A stretch of DNA of 64,000 nt from Bacillus sp. F19. Its GTDB lineage: Bacteria > Bacillota > Bacilli > Bacillales > Bacillaceae. The DNA is taken from assembly GCA_023823795.1 (NCBI GenBank), contig CP085710.1, forward strand, positions 4,428,001 through 4,492,000. Reading direction: 5' to 3'. Positions within the stretch are counted from its first letter, which is position 1. Each line of letters begins with the position of its first letter. The translations under genes and the position numbers were made by a program. The notes beneath the pieces are model-generated. The model saw only the letters and a program-made list of their open reading frames with translations, had not been told where the DNA came from and made no database searches. Shown here one piece after another: positions 27,543 through 37,494 of this stretch.

Positions 27543-27578
27543 ACCTCAATCCTTCTAACCATCATAAAGGATTGAGGT
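27543..27578 (-). terminator. Terminator of the first lactocepin-like protease
   Basis: ACCTCAATCCTT and AAGGATTGAGGT form a perfect 12-bp stem with a 12-base loop, 21 bases past the stop at 27600. Confidence 0.8.
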
Positions 27579-27599
27579 ATTATCTTATGGTTTCGTTTT

Positions 27600-30500
27600 T
27601 TAAGGTTGCTCCACCGTCATATAACGTGGAGTTGTGGTGATCTTTAGACCTGTTTCATCTTCCATCTCAGCGATCACTTTATATTTCCCACTAGGTAGAT
27701 CAGCAGATGGACTCCATTTTATATAAGCAGTCTCTGTATTCGCTTCTTTATAAGTATGAACCACTTTTCCTTCAGGATCTTGGATTGTAATGGTCCAATT
27801 CAATTTTTTCATGCCCACTCCCAAAATATGACCTGGCTCCTTTTGCGTTATTGGTCTAGCCCATACATCCCACGCTGAAAGGAATAAATCCTGTTTTACA
27901 TACGAGCGATCTCCGTATATTTCATAAGTGACATTACCTGCCCAGTCAAATGGCACTACGATTACACTTTTCGGTTCTTCATTTACTAGTAAGGACGATT
28001 GTGTTGAAGAAATAGCCTTATACTTGCCATCGACATAAACCATCGATTTTGTTAAGCCGCTTCCCCCTGCATTATCCATCATGTCCCAACTAATCATATA
28101 CTTATTTTCTGGTGTTTTGCTGACTTGAATATTTTCTGCTTTTGGTGCAACAGAATCTACATTAATCGGGAACTTAATCGTTTGTGGACGTGCTCCTTCA
28201 TAATCTAATGTGCTCTCTATAATAAATTGATACTTTCCGTCCGGAACGTATTTTCCATCCTCTGATTTCAAATCCCAGCGATATCCCCCCCAATAGAATT
28301 CGCTTCTTGACATTACATTTTTTCTAAATTTCCATGGTTCCCCTGTTTCAGTAACTTCACTGTAATCTCCAAGATTACGAACTCGATTACCTAATGCATC
28401 TTCAATGTACATGTGCACCTTTTTTACATTGCGCAAGGCGGTAAACATCGAATAAACACCTTGATTCGCAGCTTGTGGAGAGATGGCCATTCTTTCTTCT
28501 GAGAATGTTTTGGTCACTCTATCATAACCAATTGCTATAGCTGGTTTGCCAAGCCAGTTTTTCTGACCATAGTAAGGAAATAGAGCTGTTTCTTGTAAAA
28601 ATGAATTTTTGTCCCACATCGGTGCATCTAAGTTCTGTGGTTGATCCCAGTCACCATAAAAGCCCATATACGGCAAGGTTAAAGACGGAATCGAAGCTTG
28701 ATCTCCATTTTTCGGAACAAAGCGTACAAATCCCTCAACAAATATATTTTTCTTCAATCCATCTGGAAGTTTAATATCCACCTCTAAATCTTGAAGATGA
28801 CCTTTTTTCACGGTGAAAGTGGCAGGTGTTGTATGGCTAAAATCTTTTCCATTGATCTTCGCTGTTGCTCCTTCGATCCGCTTACTTGTTAGCTTTAGCA
28901 CTTCCATCGTCTTTTCAATTTTCCCATCGCGATTTAAATCTAGATCTTTCTGCTCGGTATCATCTGTTAAAAGATCTAGATAAACATCATAGGTAATCTC
29001 TTCTGGAGAAGATTTACCCGCTAACGCCTCTAACTCCAGCATAAATTTTACTTTATCATGCTTAATCTCTTTTAACTCCACAGCAGCTGCATTTTCTGGA
29101 TTAGCAAACTTATCTTTCACTAATACAGGTGTTTTTAGTGCATTAGCAATCTGCATCATCCCTGAGCCTTGTTTACGTGGAGAATATGGAATGTTACTTT
29201 CTGTTGTAGGGTCCATTAAGATTTGAGCTGTATTCATCAAAGCTGTTTTCGCCTGATAAATAGCATCTGAACCTCTCATCACGCCTTTTTCATAGAGCGA
29301 CTGTAACACTAGAGCTCCTGCACCCGCTACATGTGGCGAAGCCATCGAAGTTCCGCTATATATATCATATTTGTTATCCATGACAGTAGAATAAATCTTA
29401 CCGCCAGGTGCGGTAATTTCAGGCTTAAAATCAAGGGTGTGCGGTGCTCCATATGATGAGAATCCAGACATAGTCCCCTTGGTTTTATTATCAATCAAGG
29501 TTCCATTACCCACTTTAACCTTAATCTTTTCACCATCTTTCAAACGTTGAATCAGGGCTTTTCCTTCAGTGATCCCAGTACTAATTCCTGGAACGTTGCC
29601 ATAAGGAGAAAAAAGTAATTTGGCATAATCTCCTTGTGCCGCTAAAGGAACCATTATCACTCCTTTTGCTCTACCCTTTTGAGCAGGAGATTGTATGTAT
29701 TGTTCACTGCCCGCCCATTGTTGTTCTGCAACCACGATTTTGCCGTCTACATCTTTTCCAGCGAAATCCTGAGTACTACCATAGCCTACATAAACTAACT
29801 CAATCTCTTCACCTGGAGCAAAGACATCTGCCATTTGAACATAACCTGCATGGCGTTTGTAAATAAGTGGTTTCCCATCTGAAAGAGTAAGTGTGTCCAT
29901 ATGGATTTTATCATTTTCATAAGAAGCTACTTGTAAAGCATATGGACTTGAACCAGGTGCTCCTACTACTCCAATATCAGGATTCTGAGCATAAGGTTGA
30001 TGAGTGTATGCGGTGGATCCACTTTTAGTACTGTAGAATGCGTTTCCACCAGCTGCTACCACTAAAACTCCTTGCTCTGCAGCAGTACGAACTGCTTTTT
30101 GGATGGGGTCTTCTTCATTCACAAAATTAGCGTCTTGCCCTAAGCTTAAGTTGATGACATCGGCATCCATTTCAACCGCATGATTGAGTCCGGCTATGAT
30201 ATCGTCTGCAAATGCCCCACCCCCATAATCGGAAAAGACTTTTTCCGCTATGATCTGTACATCAGGTGCAATCCCTTTCACCCTGTCTACTTCATCGGTT
30301 CCATTAGCTCCAATCGTTCCTGCTACATGCATTCCATGTGAGGTAGCATAAGGAAGAACATCTTGATCTCGGTCCGCCCAATCATAACCCGCTGGAACTT
30401 TATCTGAATACCAGCGATCCTCTACAGCTGTTTCAGCTAATTTTTCTTGAATATTAGTAGAATTCCAATGGGCTTTCGCTTTTCCTCTGTCAGACATAGT

Positions 30501-31112
30501 TAGATCTTGATGGCGATAGTCCACTCCGGTATCGACAACAGCAACCACCATTCCCTCCCCATGGTAACCTAACTCTTCCCATACTTTTTTCGCTTGTACC
30601 ATGGATTTACTGGAGCTCATCGTTTGTTGATAAGTCTCTGCAATATGAACACGAGCCACTCCAGCTAATTTTTCGATTTCTTTGATATTTTTGAACAGTG
30701 TATCCATACTGAAGCCATTAATACCTGTCACAAAGTGATGTCGCTCTTTCACATTCAGCTTTTTCGTTTCTTTCATTTCTCGAATCAAGGATTGTTGAGC
30801 ATGTTTTAATTTTTTCTTTTCAGCTTCATTTCCTTTGGCACTATGTACAGGTTCTCCTGTCATTTCCACTATCACTCGTACAGTATCGTTAGGTGCATAC
30901 TGATTATCAACTGGCTTGTGGGCTTGGTCTGTCGCCTTTTCTTGATCAGACAGTTGGTTCTCTAACAAACTAGTCGCAAATTCTGGGTTGGTCAATAGTG
31001 ACTCGGTTGAAGTGTCATTCGTTTCCGCAAAAACTGTGAATGATGAAAGAAGTAAGGATGTTACAGCCGCAGTAGTCATCACTTTAAATGCCTTCAATTT
31101 ACTCTTGGTCAT
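27600..31112 (-). CDS. Lactocepin/C5a-peptidase-like secreted serine protease 1
   Basis: 1170-residue S8 protease. Signal peptide ends at TVFAE; an I9-type propeptide follows. The catalytic triad is Asp196 (AVVDTG), His261 (SHGMHVAG, Met replacing the usual Thr of HGTH) and Ser591 (SGTSMASP), numbered from the upstream ATG; Asn359 is in AGGN. A PA-type insert (about 420-545) lies between His and Ser, then Fn3-like and Ig-like domains. No LPxTG anchor is present, so it is secreted or held non-covalently. The ATG at 31112 is better spaced from AAGGAG than the one at 31118. The first 40 residues are almost identical to the paralogue at 33957-37469. Confidence 0.92.
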   Translation of the reverse strand: MTKSKLKAFKVMTTAAVTSLLLSSFTVFAETNDTSTESLLTNPEFATSLLENQLSDQEKATDQAHKPVDNQYAPNDTVRVIVEMTGEPVHSAKGNEAEKKKLKHAQQSLIREMKETKKLNVKERHHFVTGINGFSMDTLFKNIKEIEKLAGVARVHIAETYQQTMSSSKSMVQAKKVWEELGYHGEGMVVAVVDTGVDYRHQDLTMSDRGKAKAHWNSTNIQEKLAETAVEDRWYSDKVPAGYDWADRDQDVLPYATSHGMHVAGTIGANGTDEVDRVKGIAPDVQIIAEKVFSDYGGGAFADDIIAGLNHAVEMDADVINLSLGQDANFVNEEDPIQKAVRTAAEQGVLVVAAGGNAFYSTKSGSTAYTHQPYAQNPDIGVVGAPGSSPYALQVASYENDKIHMDTLTLSDGKPLIYKRHAGYVQMADVFAPGEEIELVYVGYGSTQDFAGKDVDGKIVVAEQQWAGSEQYIQSPAQKGRAKGVIMVPLAAQGDYAKLLFSPYGNVPGISTGITEGKALIQRLKDGEKIKVKVGNGTLIDNKTKGTMSGFSSYGAPHTLDFKPEITAPGGKIYSTVMDNKYDIYSGTSMASPHVAGAGALVLQSLYEKGVMRGSDAIYQAKTALMNTAQILMDPTTESNIPYSPRKQGSGMMQIANALKTPVLVKDKFANPENAAAVELKEIKHDKVKFMLELEALAGKSSPEEITYDVYLDLLTDDTEQKDLDLNRDGKIEKTMEVLKLTSKRIEGATAKINGKDFSHTTPATFTVKKGHLQDLEVDIKLPDGLKKNIFVEGFVRFVPKNGDQASIPSLTLPYMGFYGDWDQPQNLDAPMWDKNSFLQETALFPYYGQKNWLGKPAIAIGYDRVTKTFSEERMAISPQAANQGVYSMFTALRNVKKVHMYIEDALGNRVRNLGDYSEVTETGEPWKFRKNVMSRSEFYWGGYRWDLKSEDGKYVPDGKYQFIIESTLDYEGARPQTIKFPINVDSVAPKAENIQVSKTPENKYMISWDMMDNAGGSGLTKSMVYVDGKYKAISSTQSSLLVNEEPKSVIVVPFDWAGNVTYEIYGDRSYVKQDLFLSAWDVWARPITQKEPGHILGVGMKKLNWTITIQDPEGKVVHTYKEANTETAYIKWSPSADLPSGKYKVIAEMEDETGLKITTTPRYMTVEQP

Positions 31113-31141
31113 TAACATTGCTCCTTTTTTATTTGATTTAA

Positions 31142-31640
31142 GTTTTATATTTATTTCACTACTTTTTATGAGATTAGTAATTTAATAAAATTACAATTTA
31201 CTAACCATTCCGAGTAAATAAATACAAATAGAATTGTACATACACCATAAATCACAGTAAATTGGGGGATTTAGGCGATTAAATCATAGTTTAATAGACC
31301 TATATATTTAAAATTTCATTAAAAAAGATTGTCATTTAAACAAAGTTAAAATAGAATTTCAAGTTATTATCAGGAAAAATATTTTTTTATGATTTTGTCG
31401 AAATCAATATTTTCAGTGGCGTATTTTCTCTTAAAATGGGGGAAATAAACATAATTAATAGAATTTTATGAAAATACAAAAAACAATTGATTAAAATGTA
31501 TATAAAGAACTAGAAACTATATGGTATATTGGACATTTATTCATTATGTAGAAATATAATATTAATTGCCGAACAGCCCTTACATTCCTTGATCCTGTGC
31601 AATAAAAAAAAAGGGGTAGCGTTTAGCTACTCTGATATTA
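31142..31640. repeat. Upstream leader duplicated between the two lactocepin-like genes (copy 1)
   Basis: This segment and 37495-37945 share many blocks in the same order: CAGTAAATTGGGGGATTTAG, AATAGACCTATATATTTAAA, AAAGATTGTCATTTAAACAA, GGGGGAAATAAACATAATT, CTTGATC.TGTGCAATAAA and a degenerate GTAGC/GCTAC hairpin. It contains the shared promoter and a second CCCCC block (31438-31442). No gene is present in it. Confidence 0.8.
31233..31268 (-). promoter_or_regulatory. Promoter of lactocepin-like protease 1 with CCCCC block
   Basis: Minus strand: CCCCCAA (31262-31268), TTTACT -35 (31256-31261), 17-base spacer, TACAAT -10 (31233-31238, preceded by TG). Same arrangement and spacing as the promoters at 26620 and 37579. 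Confidence 0.6.
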
Positions 31641-31717
31641 TCCCCTCTAAGTAGACAGTGTAAAAAGGCTACAGTTTATCTGTAGATGATACACTCATAC
31701 TTGGAGGGGATTTTACT

Positions 31718-31885
31718 ATGTCTAGAAAAATTCATTGATCGTTTCTAGCAATTTTACTGCTTTAGTAATTACGATTTGGTATAGTACTTTTGTTTTATGC
31801 AGGTATAGAACCAATAACAGCAAGAGTTACATCCTATGTTTTATTTTCAGAAAAGGAGAAATGTGGGATGATAAAGGTTAATTAG
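31718..31885 (+). pseudogene. Broken small membrane or secreted protein gene
   Basis: A strong ribosome site (TTGGAGGGG) precedes ATG at 31718, but the frame MSRKIH is stopped at once. Read through three stops it continues hydrophobic (SFLAILLL, FGIVLLFYAGIEPITARV) to a final TAG at 31883. It looks like a short signal-peptide-bearing or membrane protein that has decayed. Identity unknown. Confidence 0.45.
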
Positions 31886-32065
31886 GTGATATTTCTGAAT
31901 ATTGAATAAACCCCCAGTTGATACTAAATTAGTTGAAAAATTTTAATAACCTGATGTTGAAAGACAGATCAGCGTATTAAATGTGCAGTTAAGTCATCAG
32001 CACGAAACCTTCACATTTTTACAAATATATTAATCTACTATTTAGTAAGGAGGAGGAGAGGTTTA

Positions 32066-32370
32066 ATGAGGAAAAGGAGAAACAAAAAAATTATTAATGT
32101 ATAACCGCAGGCTTGGCTACTGCATTACTTTTGTCAACAAGTACTGGTAATTCATTTGCTTATGATGACACCACCGCCGAAACGCCGGCCACCCAGGCGT
32201 CCCAGCCACAGCAGAACGGCTTGCAGGCGGCGACGCTCGCGCCCGCGCCTGATGGCACCCCAATATTTGAAAATATTTCCGCTTTATGTTTTCATTCAGT
32301 AAGTCTGATGTTCAGAAATTGTATTTTGTATGATTTCCTAAGGTATTTCATCAATTATTTTTTTTATTAA
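32066..32370 (+). pseudogene. Frameshifted small secreted protein with a GC-rich insert
   Basis: AAGGAGGAGGAGAGG lies just before the ATG at 32066, which reads MRKRRNKKIINV and stops. In the next frame the sequence continues as a signal-peptide core and cleavage region (ITAGLATALLLSTSTGNSFAY), so one base has been lost or gained near the A7 run. The mature part is a Thr/Pro/Gln/Ala-rich segment (TTAETPATQASQPQQNG) from about 32166 to 32262 that is strikingly GC-rich in AT-rich surroundings. It sits directly upstream of the HTH-TPR regulator, a position a signalling-peptide precursor could occupy, but this is only a suggestion. Confidence 0.5.
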
Positions 32371-32491
32371 CCAATCCTGAAGTAATTCTTAAGTATTACT
32401 CCGTAAGTTTCTCCAATATTCTAAATATACTTAATTTGTTGATAAATGTAGAATTTTATTATTATCGATATTAAATAGGGGGGCTTTGGTT

Positions 32492-33714
32492 ATGTATGAG
32501 GGGAGAATCATTAAGTTTTATCGAGAAAAAAAAAACTCACCCAAGAACAATTAGGAAAAGATATATGTTCAACATCTCATATTAGTAAAATAGAGTGTGC
32601 CCAAACAACTTACGCTACACAAATTACCAATTTATTATGTGAACGACTTGAGATTAATATGGAAGAAGAGTTAACTAAACTTACGAATATCAAACAAAAA
32701 TTACTGTATTGGCAAGAAACAATTATTATGCAGCTTTATAATGAAATGGATCAAATTAATAGTGAGCTAGAGAACGAGGAATTATTAGAAATTTCGAAAT
32801 ATGTATACATGTATCAATTACTCCGAGCTAGGTATTTGCTTATGTATCATAAGTCAAATGAGGCATTTAAAATCCTCAAAAATATTCAAAGAAAATTAAA
32901 TAGACTCTCACCTTATGAAACCAATTTATTAAAGCATACATTTGGTATTTATTATTTAGAAATACAAGATTATATAAGTGCAATTCAATCGTTTAAATCA
33001 ATTCAAATTACTGTTTATAATAACCCGGAATATTATTATCATCTTGCAGTTTCTTATCACACGACACAATCACCTATGTTAGCATATTATTATGCCGAAA
33101 AGGCACATCAATATTTTAAGAACATCAATAACTATCTTAGAGTCATTGATGCAGAGATGCTAATGCTTATTCAAGTAAAAGATGACTTCAGTACAGATGA
33201 TGAAATTATAAAACGATTAAAAAATTTAATTAAGAGTTGTGAATTATGTAATGCCCCTGATCGGAAAGCAAGAGTATTGCATAATCTTGCTTTTGAATAT
33301 TTACGAAGGTCTAACTATGAGCTAGCAAGTATTTATTATAAAGAATCTATGGCAATAAAAGATCAAGTATCGAATTCCTACTTACTTTCTTTAGAGGGGT
33401 ATATTCGAAGTTCATTAGAAGGAGGACTTTTACCAAAAAATGAACTTATTATACTTGCTGAAAATGGGTTTACGATTGCAAATAATATGAATTCTTTATT
33501 ATATATTCATCTTTTTAAACTCCTTATCTATTTATTAAAGTGTAAAGAGAAAGAATATTATCAATATTTAGTCGATAAAGCATTACCAATGTTCAATAAA
33601 AATGGATTTTATTATTTAATTGAACGCTCGAATAAAGAATTATTTAATTATTATTCCACGATGAGATTAAATGATCAGGCAATGGAAATCGCTAAATTAC
33701 TCATAAAAAATTAA
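32492..33714 (+). pseudogene. HTH-TPR quorum-sensing-type regulator (RRNPP family), frameshifted at an A10 run
   Basis: An ATG at 32492 (AGGGGGG eight bases upstream) opens MYEGRIIKFYREKK and stops after 20 codons. One extra A in the A10 run at 32526-32535 would join it to KLTQEQLGKDICSTSHISKIE, an XRE helix-turn-helix, then about 350 residues of helical TPR repeats (for example YYLAVSYHTTQSPMLAYYYAEKAHQYF-like pairs). Total about 407 residues, the size and layout of NprR/Rgg-like RRNPP regulators that bind signalling peptides. The region from 32659 is open and could be made as a TPR-only protein. It is flanked by secreted-protease genes, the usual targets of such regulators. Confidence 0.8.
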
Positions 33715-33860
33715 TATAAAGAAAACTCGCCGGCTGGCTAGCATTTAAGGCGAAGATTTAAGGCGTAGTTGCACTTATACTTAATACCTAGAACTGGAAA
33801 ACACGCATGGTACTCTTCCTCGCTGCCAATTATTCTTTCTTAACCTGCAAAAGAAAAAAT

Positions 33861-33887
33861 AACCAAGAATACCTCGTATTCTTGGTT
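33861..33887. terminator. Bidirectional terminator between the regulator and protease 2
   Basis: AACCAAGAATAC and GTATTCTTGGTT form a perfect 12-bp stem with a 3-base loop, followed by TTTAT on the plus strand. It serves the convergent regulator and protease genes. Confidence 0.8.
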
Positions 33888-33956
33888 TTATATTTAGGGG
33901 AGATTTTATACTTTTCTAAACATAAACAATAGAAGTTGCAGAATACAATTATAAGG

Positions 33957-36900
33957 TTATTGAACAACTGTTACTGTTTTAGGCGTTGTTGTAACTTTAA
34001 AACCGTCTTTTGTTACAAGATCAGCTGAGATAAAGTAATTTCCATTTGGCAGCTCCGGTTTAGGTGCCCATTTTTTATGAGCTTCTTTTTCATTTTTAAC
34101 TTCAAACGTATCGATTATATTTCCATTTGCATCTTTAACATAAAACGTCCAGTCTACTCTGTTTGAAGCAAAGTAATCAATTTCTGTTGGAGTATTTTTG
34201 CTTAAATTTTTGGACGGAAATACACTAGAATTTGAAAGAACTATCCATTCACTCATATATTTTGGACTTTGATCTCCCCAAACTGTGTACGAATGGTTAA
34301 ATGCGTTATCAGCCGCTTTAACAACAATACTTTTCGGTTCTGCATTTACGAGGAATTTTGTCTCTTTTCCTGGAGTGTAATAATTTCCGTCAACCCAAAC
34401 CATTGCAGCAACATATCCACTTCCGTTTTCATTATCTGTGCCTTTCCAGGAAATTTCGTATTTTCCATCCTTTGGAGTTACAGTAATGTCTGTAACTTTA
34501 GGAAGTATGGAATCTACTTTAACAGGCATTTTAACTTCCTGCGGTTTTGCACCTGGATAGTCTAATGTCGTTTTAATCACATATTGATAATTTCCATCTG
34601 GTACAAATTGTCCAGACTCATCTCTCATATCCCAATAATAGAGTTCATTGTAATAAGTGTCCCCAAATGACATGACATTCTTTCTGAATTTCCATGGTGT
34701 TCCTGTATATTCACTGAAGTCACCTAAATATTTTACGATATTACCGGATTGATTTTCTATATACATTTCTGTTTTTTCCAAGTTACGTAAAGCTGTAAAT
34801 GAAGAATAGATACCTAATAGATGGAAGTTTGGCGAGATGGCAATTTTGCTAAGATCAAACGTTCCAGTACTAGAATCATATCCCTTTGGATAACGCTCTG
34901 AAGTGCCATCCCAAAGTGCAGTATAACCTAAAAATGCATCTTTCTCCCATGCTGGAGGATCAATATTTTGTGGTTCATCCCATTTTCCATAGAAGCCCAT
35001 ATATGGTATAGATAAAGGTACGACTTTATCTTGGTCTTTGGCAACAGGAACTAGACGAACAAATCCTTCTACAAAACTATTTGACTTTAAGGAATCTGGT
35101 AAATTCACATTAACTGTCAGCTGTTTTGTTTGACCAGGTTTAATTTTAAGAAGTGCTCCTTCTGTTTCTGTAACTTTATTATCATTGACAGTAACAGTTG
35201 CACCATTGATTCGTTCACTTTTTAATTTTAGATACTCCTTGGATTCCAAGTCACCATCATTGTCTAAATCATATTCTTTCATTTCAGTTTGATCCTTTAA
35301 AACATCTACAAAAACTTTGTATTCGATTTCCTCACTATTATTTTTTCCCTTAGGAGTTTCAAAAGCTTCCACATTTAATTTAAAGCTTGTATTTTGGCCT
35401 ATTTCCTTCAAAGCAACCGCTCCAGCTTGTTCTAAAGGCGTGTTTCGACTTGTCACAATGACAGGCGTATTAATTGCATTTTGAATTTTCATTAAACCAG
35501 ATCCTTGTAAGCGTGGTGAATATGGAACTTCACCGTTTGTTCTTGGATCCATGACAACATTAGCTGTATTCATTAAAGCAAGCTTTGCTTTTAACACCGT
35601 ATCTTCTGAATGGGTTAATCCTTTTTGATAAAGTGCCTGCAATAACAATGCAGAACCGCCTGCAACATGAGGAGCGGCCATCGATGTACCGCTCATCACT
35701 TCATAATCATTACCAGGTACAGTTGAATAAATATTTCCACCTGGTGCAGAAATCTCTGGTTTAAAATCTAATGTACTTGGAGAACCATAGGATGAAAAAC
35801 TGGACATTTTGTCTTTCTTTGCGTTATCTATCCAAGTTTCCCCTGCTAATTTCATCTTGACCATTTGACCACTTTTAAGTTTATTTACTAGTTCTTGCCC
35901 TGGAGCCTTACCTGTTGTAGCAGTTGGAATGGAATTTTCAGTTAATCTTAGATAAGGATAATCAGTCGCCATATTATCAGCTGGTATTATGATTACCGCT
36001 TTTGCTCCATACTTTTCTGCGTTAAATTGAATAGAAGAATAAGAATAATATTCATTTAATAATTTTATTACTGCAATGTAGCCAGTTTTATTGGCAGGAA
36101 AATCAGCTTTGTTTCGTCCTTCGTTTACATATACCATTTCATACTCTTGATTCGGATTTAAAAATCTTGAAAGTTTAAAGTTATATTTTGCGGGAAACAT
36201 CGTTTGATCTTGGAAAGGAAGCTTTAAACCATTTGTTTCAGCTAAAGAATTTAAATGCATTTTTGTATTTTCATAGGATGCTACCGATAAAGCATATGGA
36301 CCTACACTCGGTGCACCAACTGTCCCAATATCAGGATTTTCTGCATATGGCTCTAAAGCAGAGTCAAGGAATAAATTATTTTTCGTACTATGAGCGGAAT
36401 TACCAGCTGACACTACAACAAGAGTTCCATGTTCTGTCGCAACTCGGATTGCTTTTTGTACAGGATCGTTTTCTTCACCTACATAGCCTGAGTCAACACC
36501 TAAGCTCATGTTTATCACATCTGCATCCATAGTAATGGCATGCTCAATCCCTGCGATAATATCATCCTCGTAGGCTCCGCCGGCATTATCTGAAAATACC
36601 TTCTCCGCTAATAGCTGCACACCTGGTGCAATACCCTCGACACCGTCATTCGCTTCGTCCCCGCCTGCTCCAACTGTCCCAGCAACGTGTGTACCATGCG
36701 GACTGCCATTTGCTCCAGGAATGACATTGCTATCATTGTCTGCCCAATCATAGCCTGTTGGGACTTTATCGCTATACCAAATATCGTTTACGTCTGTCTC
36801 TTTAAATTTTTGATTGATTTTATCTTGAGTCCACTTTTCTTGCGCTTTGGCTGTATCTGATAGTTTCATATCTTTGTGTGTATAATCAAGCCCGGAATCT

Positions 36901-37469
36901 ACGATCGCTACCAGTAATCCTTCACCTTTATAACCATATTGCTCCCATACTTTTTGAGCTTGTACTAATTCTTTACTTGCTGTCATTGATTCCTGGAATG
37001 TTCTAGCAATATGTACACTCGTAACCCCTGGAATAGACTCGATTTCTTTCATATTCTGAAACTCAGTTTCTAAACTGAATCCGTTAAAACCTTCAAAATA
37101 ACGGTGTTTCACTTTCGTTGGTGAATTTGATTTAGAAGTTTTCGTTTTAGTGATTTCATCAATAACTTTGTCTTGCTTTTCCTTCATTATTGACTTTTTA
37201 TTTTTTGATGATTTCTCCACATCAGTTGGTTGTTCAACTTCAACGATTAGGCGGACCATTTTATTTGGGCTATACGCTTTAGTTAAACCTTCTTTAGTAA
37301 CAGCTTTACTATAAAGATCATTACTTCCTTGCTCCACTGTATCTCTCAATATTTGAGACTCGGTTGAAGTGTCATTCGTTTCCGCAAAAGCTGTGAATGA
37401 TGAAAGAATTAAGGATGTGACAGCTGCAGTAGTCATGACTTTAAACGCCTTTAATTTACTTTTTTTCAT
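33957..37469 (-). CDS. Lactocepin/C5a-peptidase-like secreted serine protease 2
   Basis: 1170-residue S8 protease, paralogue of the product of 27600-31112. Signal peptide ends at TAFAE. Catalytic residues are Asp191 (AIVDSG), His258 (SPHGTHVAG), Asn356 (SAGNSA) and Ser596 (SGTSMAAP). A PA-type insert lies between His and Ser, then Fn3-like and Ig-like domains; no sortase motif. AAGGAG lies nine bases before the ATG. Its 5' region duplicates that of protease 1, so the pair arose by duplication of gene plus promoter and then diverged. Confidence 0.93.
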   Translation of the reverse strand: MKKSKLKAFKVMTTAAVTSLILSSFTAFAETNDTSTESQILRDTVEQGSNDLYSKAVTKEGLTKAYSPNKMVRLIVEVEQPTDVEKSSKNKKSIMKEKQDKVIDEITKTKTSKSNSPTKVKHRYFEGFNGFSLETEFQNMKEIESIPGVTSVHIARTFQESMTASKELVQAQKVWEQYGYKGEGLLVAIVDSGLDYTHKDMKLSDTAKAQEKWTQDKINQKFKETDVNDIWYSDKVPTGYDWADNDSNVIPGANGSPHGTHVAGTVGAGGDEANDGVEGIAPGVQLLAEKVFSDNAGGAYEDDIIAGIEHAITMDADVINMSLGVDSGYVGEENDPVQKAIRVATEHGTLVVVSAGNSAHSTKNNLFLDSALEPYAENPDIGTVGAPSVGPYALSVASYENTKMHLNSLAETNGLKLPFQDQTMFPAKYNFKLSRFLNPNQEYEMVYVNEGRNKADFPANKTGYIAVIKLLNEYYSYSSIQFNAEKYGAKAVIIIPADNMATDYPYLRLTENSIPTATTGKAPGQELVNKLKSGQMVKMKLAGETWIDNAKKDKMSSFSSYGSPSTLDFKPEISAPGGNIYSTVPGNDYEVMSGTSMAAPHVAGGSALLLQALYQKGLTHSEDTVLKAKLALMNTANVVMDPRTNGEVPYSPRLQGSGLMKIQNAINTPVIVTSRNTPLEQAGAVALKEIGQNTSFKLNVEAFETPKGKNNSEEIEYKVFVDVLKDQTEMKEYDLDNDGDLESKEYLKLKSERINGATVTVNDNKVTETEGALLKIKPGQTKQLTVNVNLPDSLKSNSFVEGFVRLVPVAKDQDKVVPLSIPYMGFYGKWDEPQNIDPPAWEKDAFLGYTALWDGTSERYPKGYDSSTGTFDLSKIAISPNFHLLGIYSSFTALRNLEKTEMYIENQSGNIVKYLGDFSEYTGTPWKFRKNVMSFGDTYYNELYYWDMRDESGQFVPDGNYQYVIKTTLDYPGAKPQEVKMPVKVDSILPKVTDITVTPKDGKYEISWKGTDNENGSGYVAAMVWVDGNYYTPGKETKFLVNAEPKSIVVKAADNAFNHSYTVWGDQSPKYMSEWIVLSNSSVFPSKNLSKNTPTEIDYFASNRVDWTFYVKDANGNIIDTFEVKNEKEAHKKWAPKPELPNGNYFISADLVTKDGFKVTTTPKTVTVVQ

Positions 37470-37494
37470 TTACGTCTCTCCTTTTTTAGTTTTA

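Noticed and set aside
27600-31112. Loss of activity in lactocepin-like protease 1 because of HGMH instead of HGTH
   Set aside because: The catalytic His itself is kept, as are Asp, Ser and the oxyanion Asn; Met for Thr at this place is not known to abolish activity.
33806-33932. A small plus-strand peptide gene after the HTH-TPR regulator (MVLFLAANYSF start), as for an NprX/PapR-type signal
   Set aside because: No ribosome site, and the frame runs through the perfect terminator hairpin at 33861-33887.
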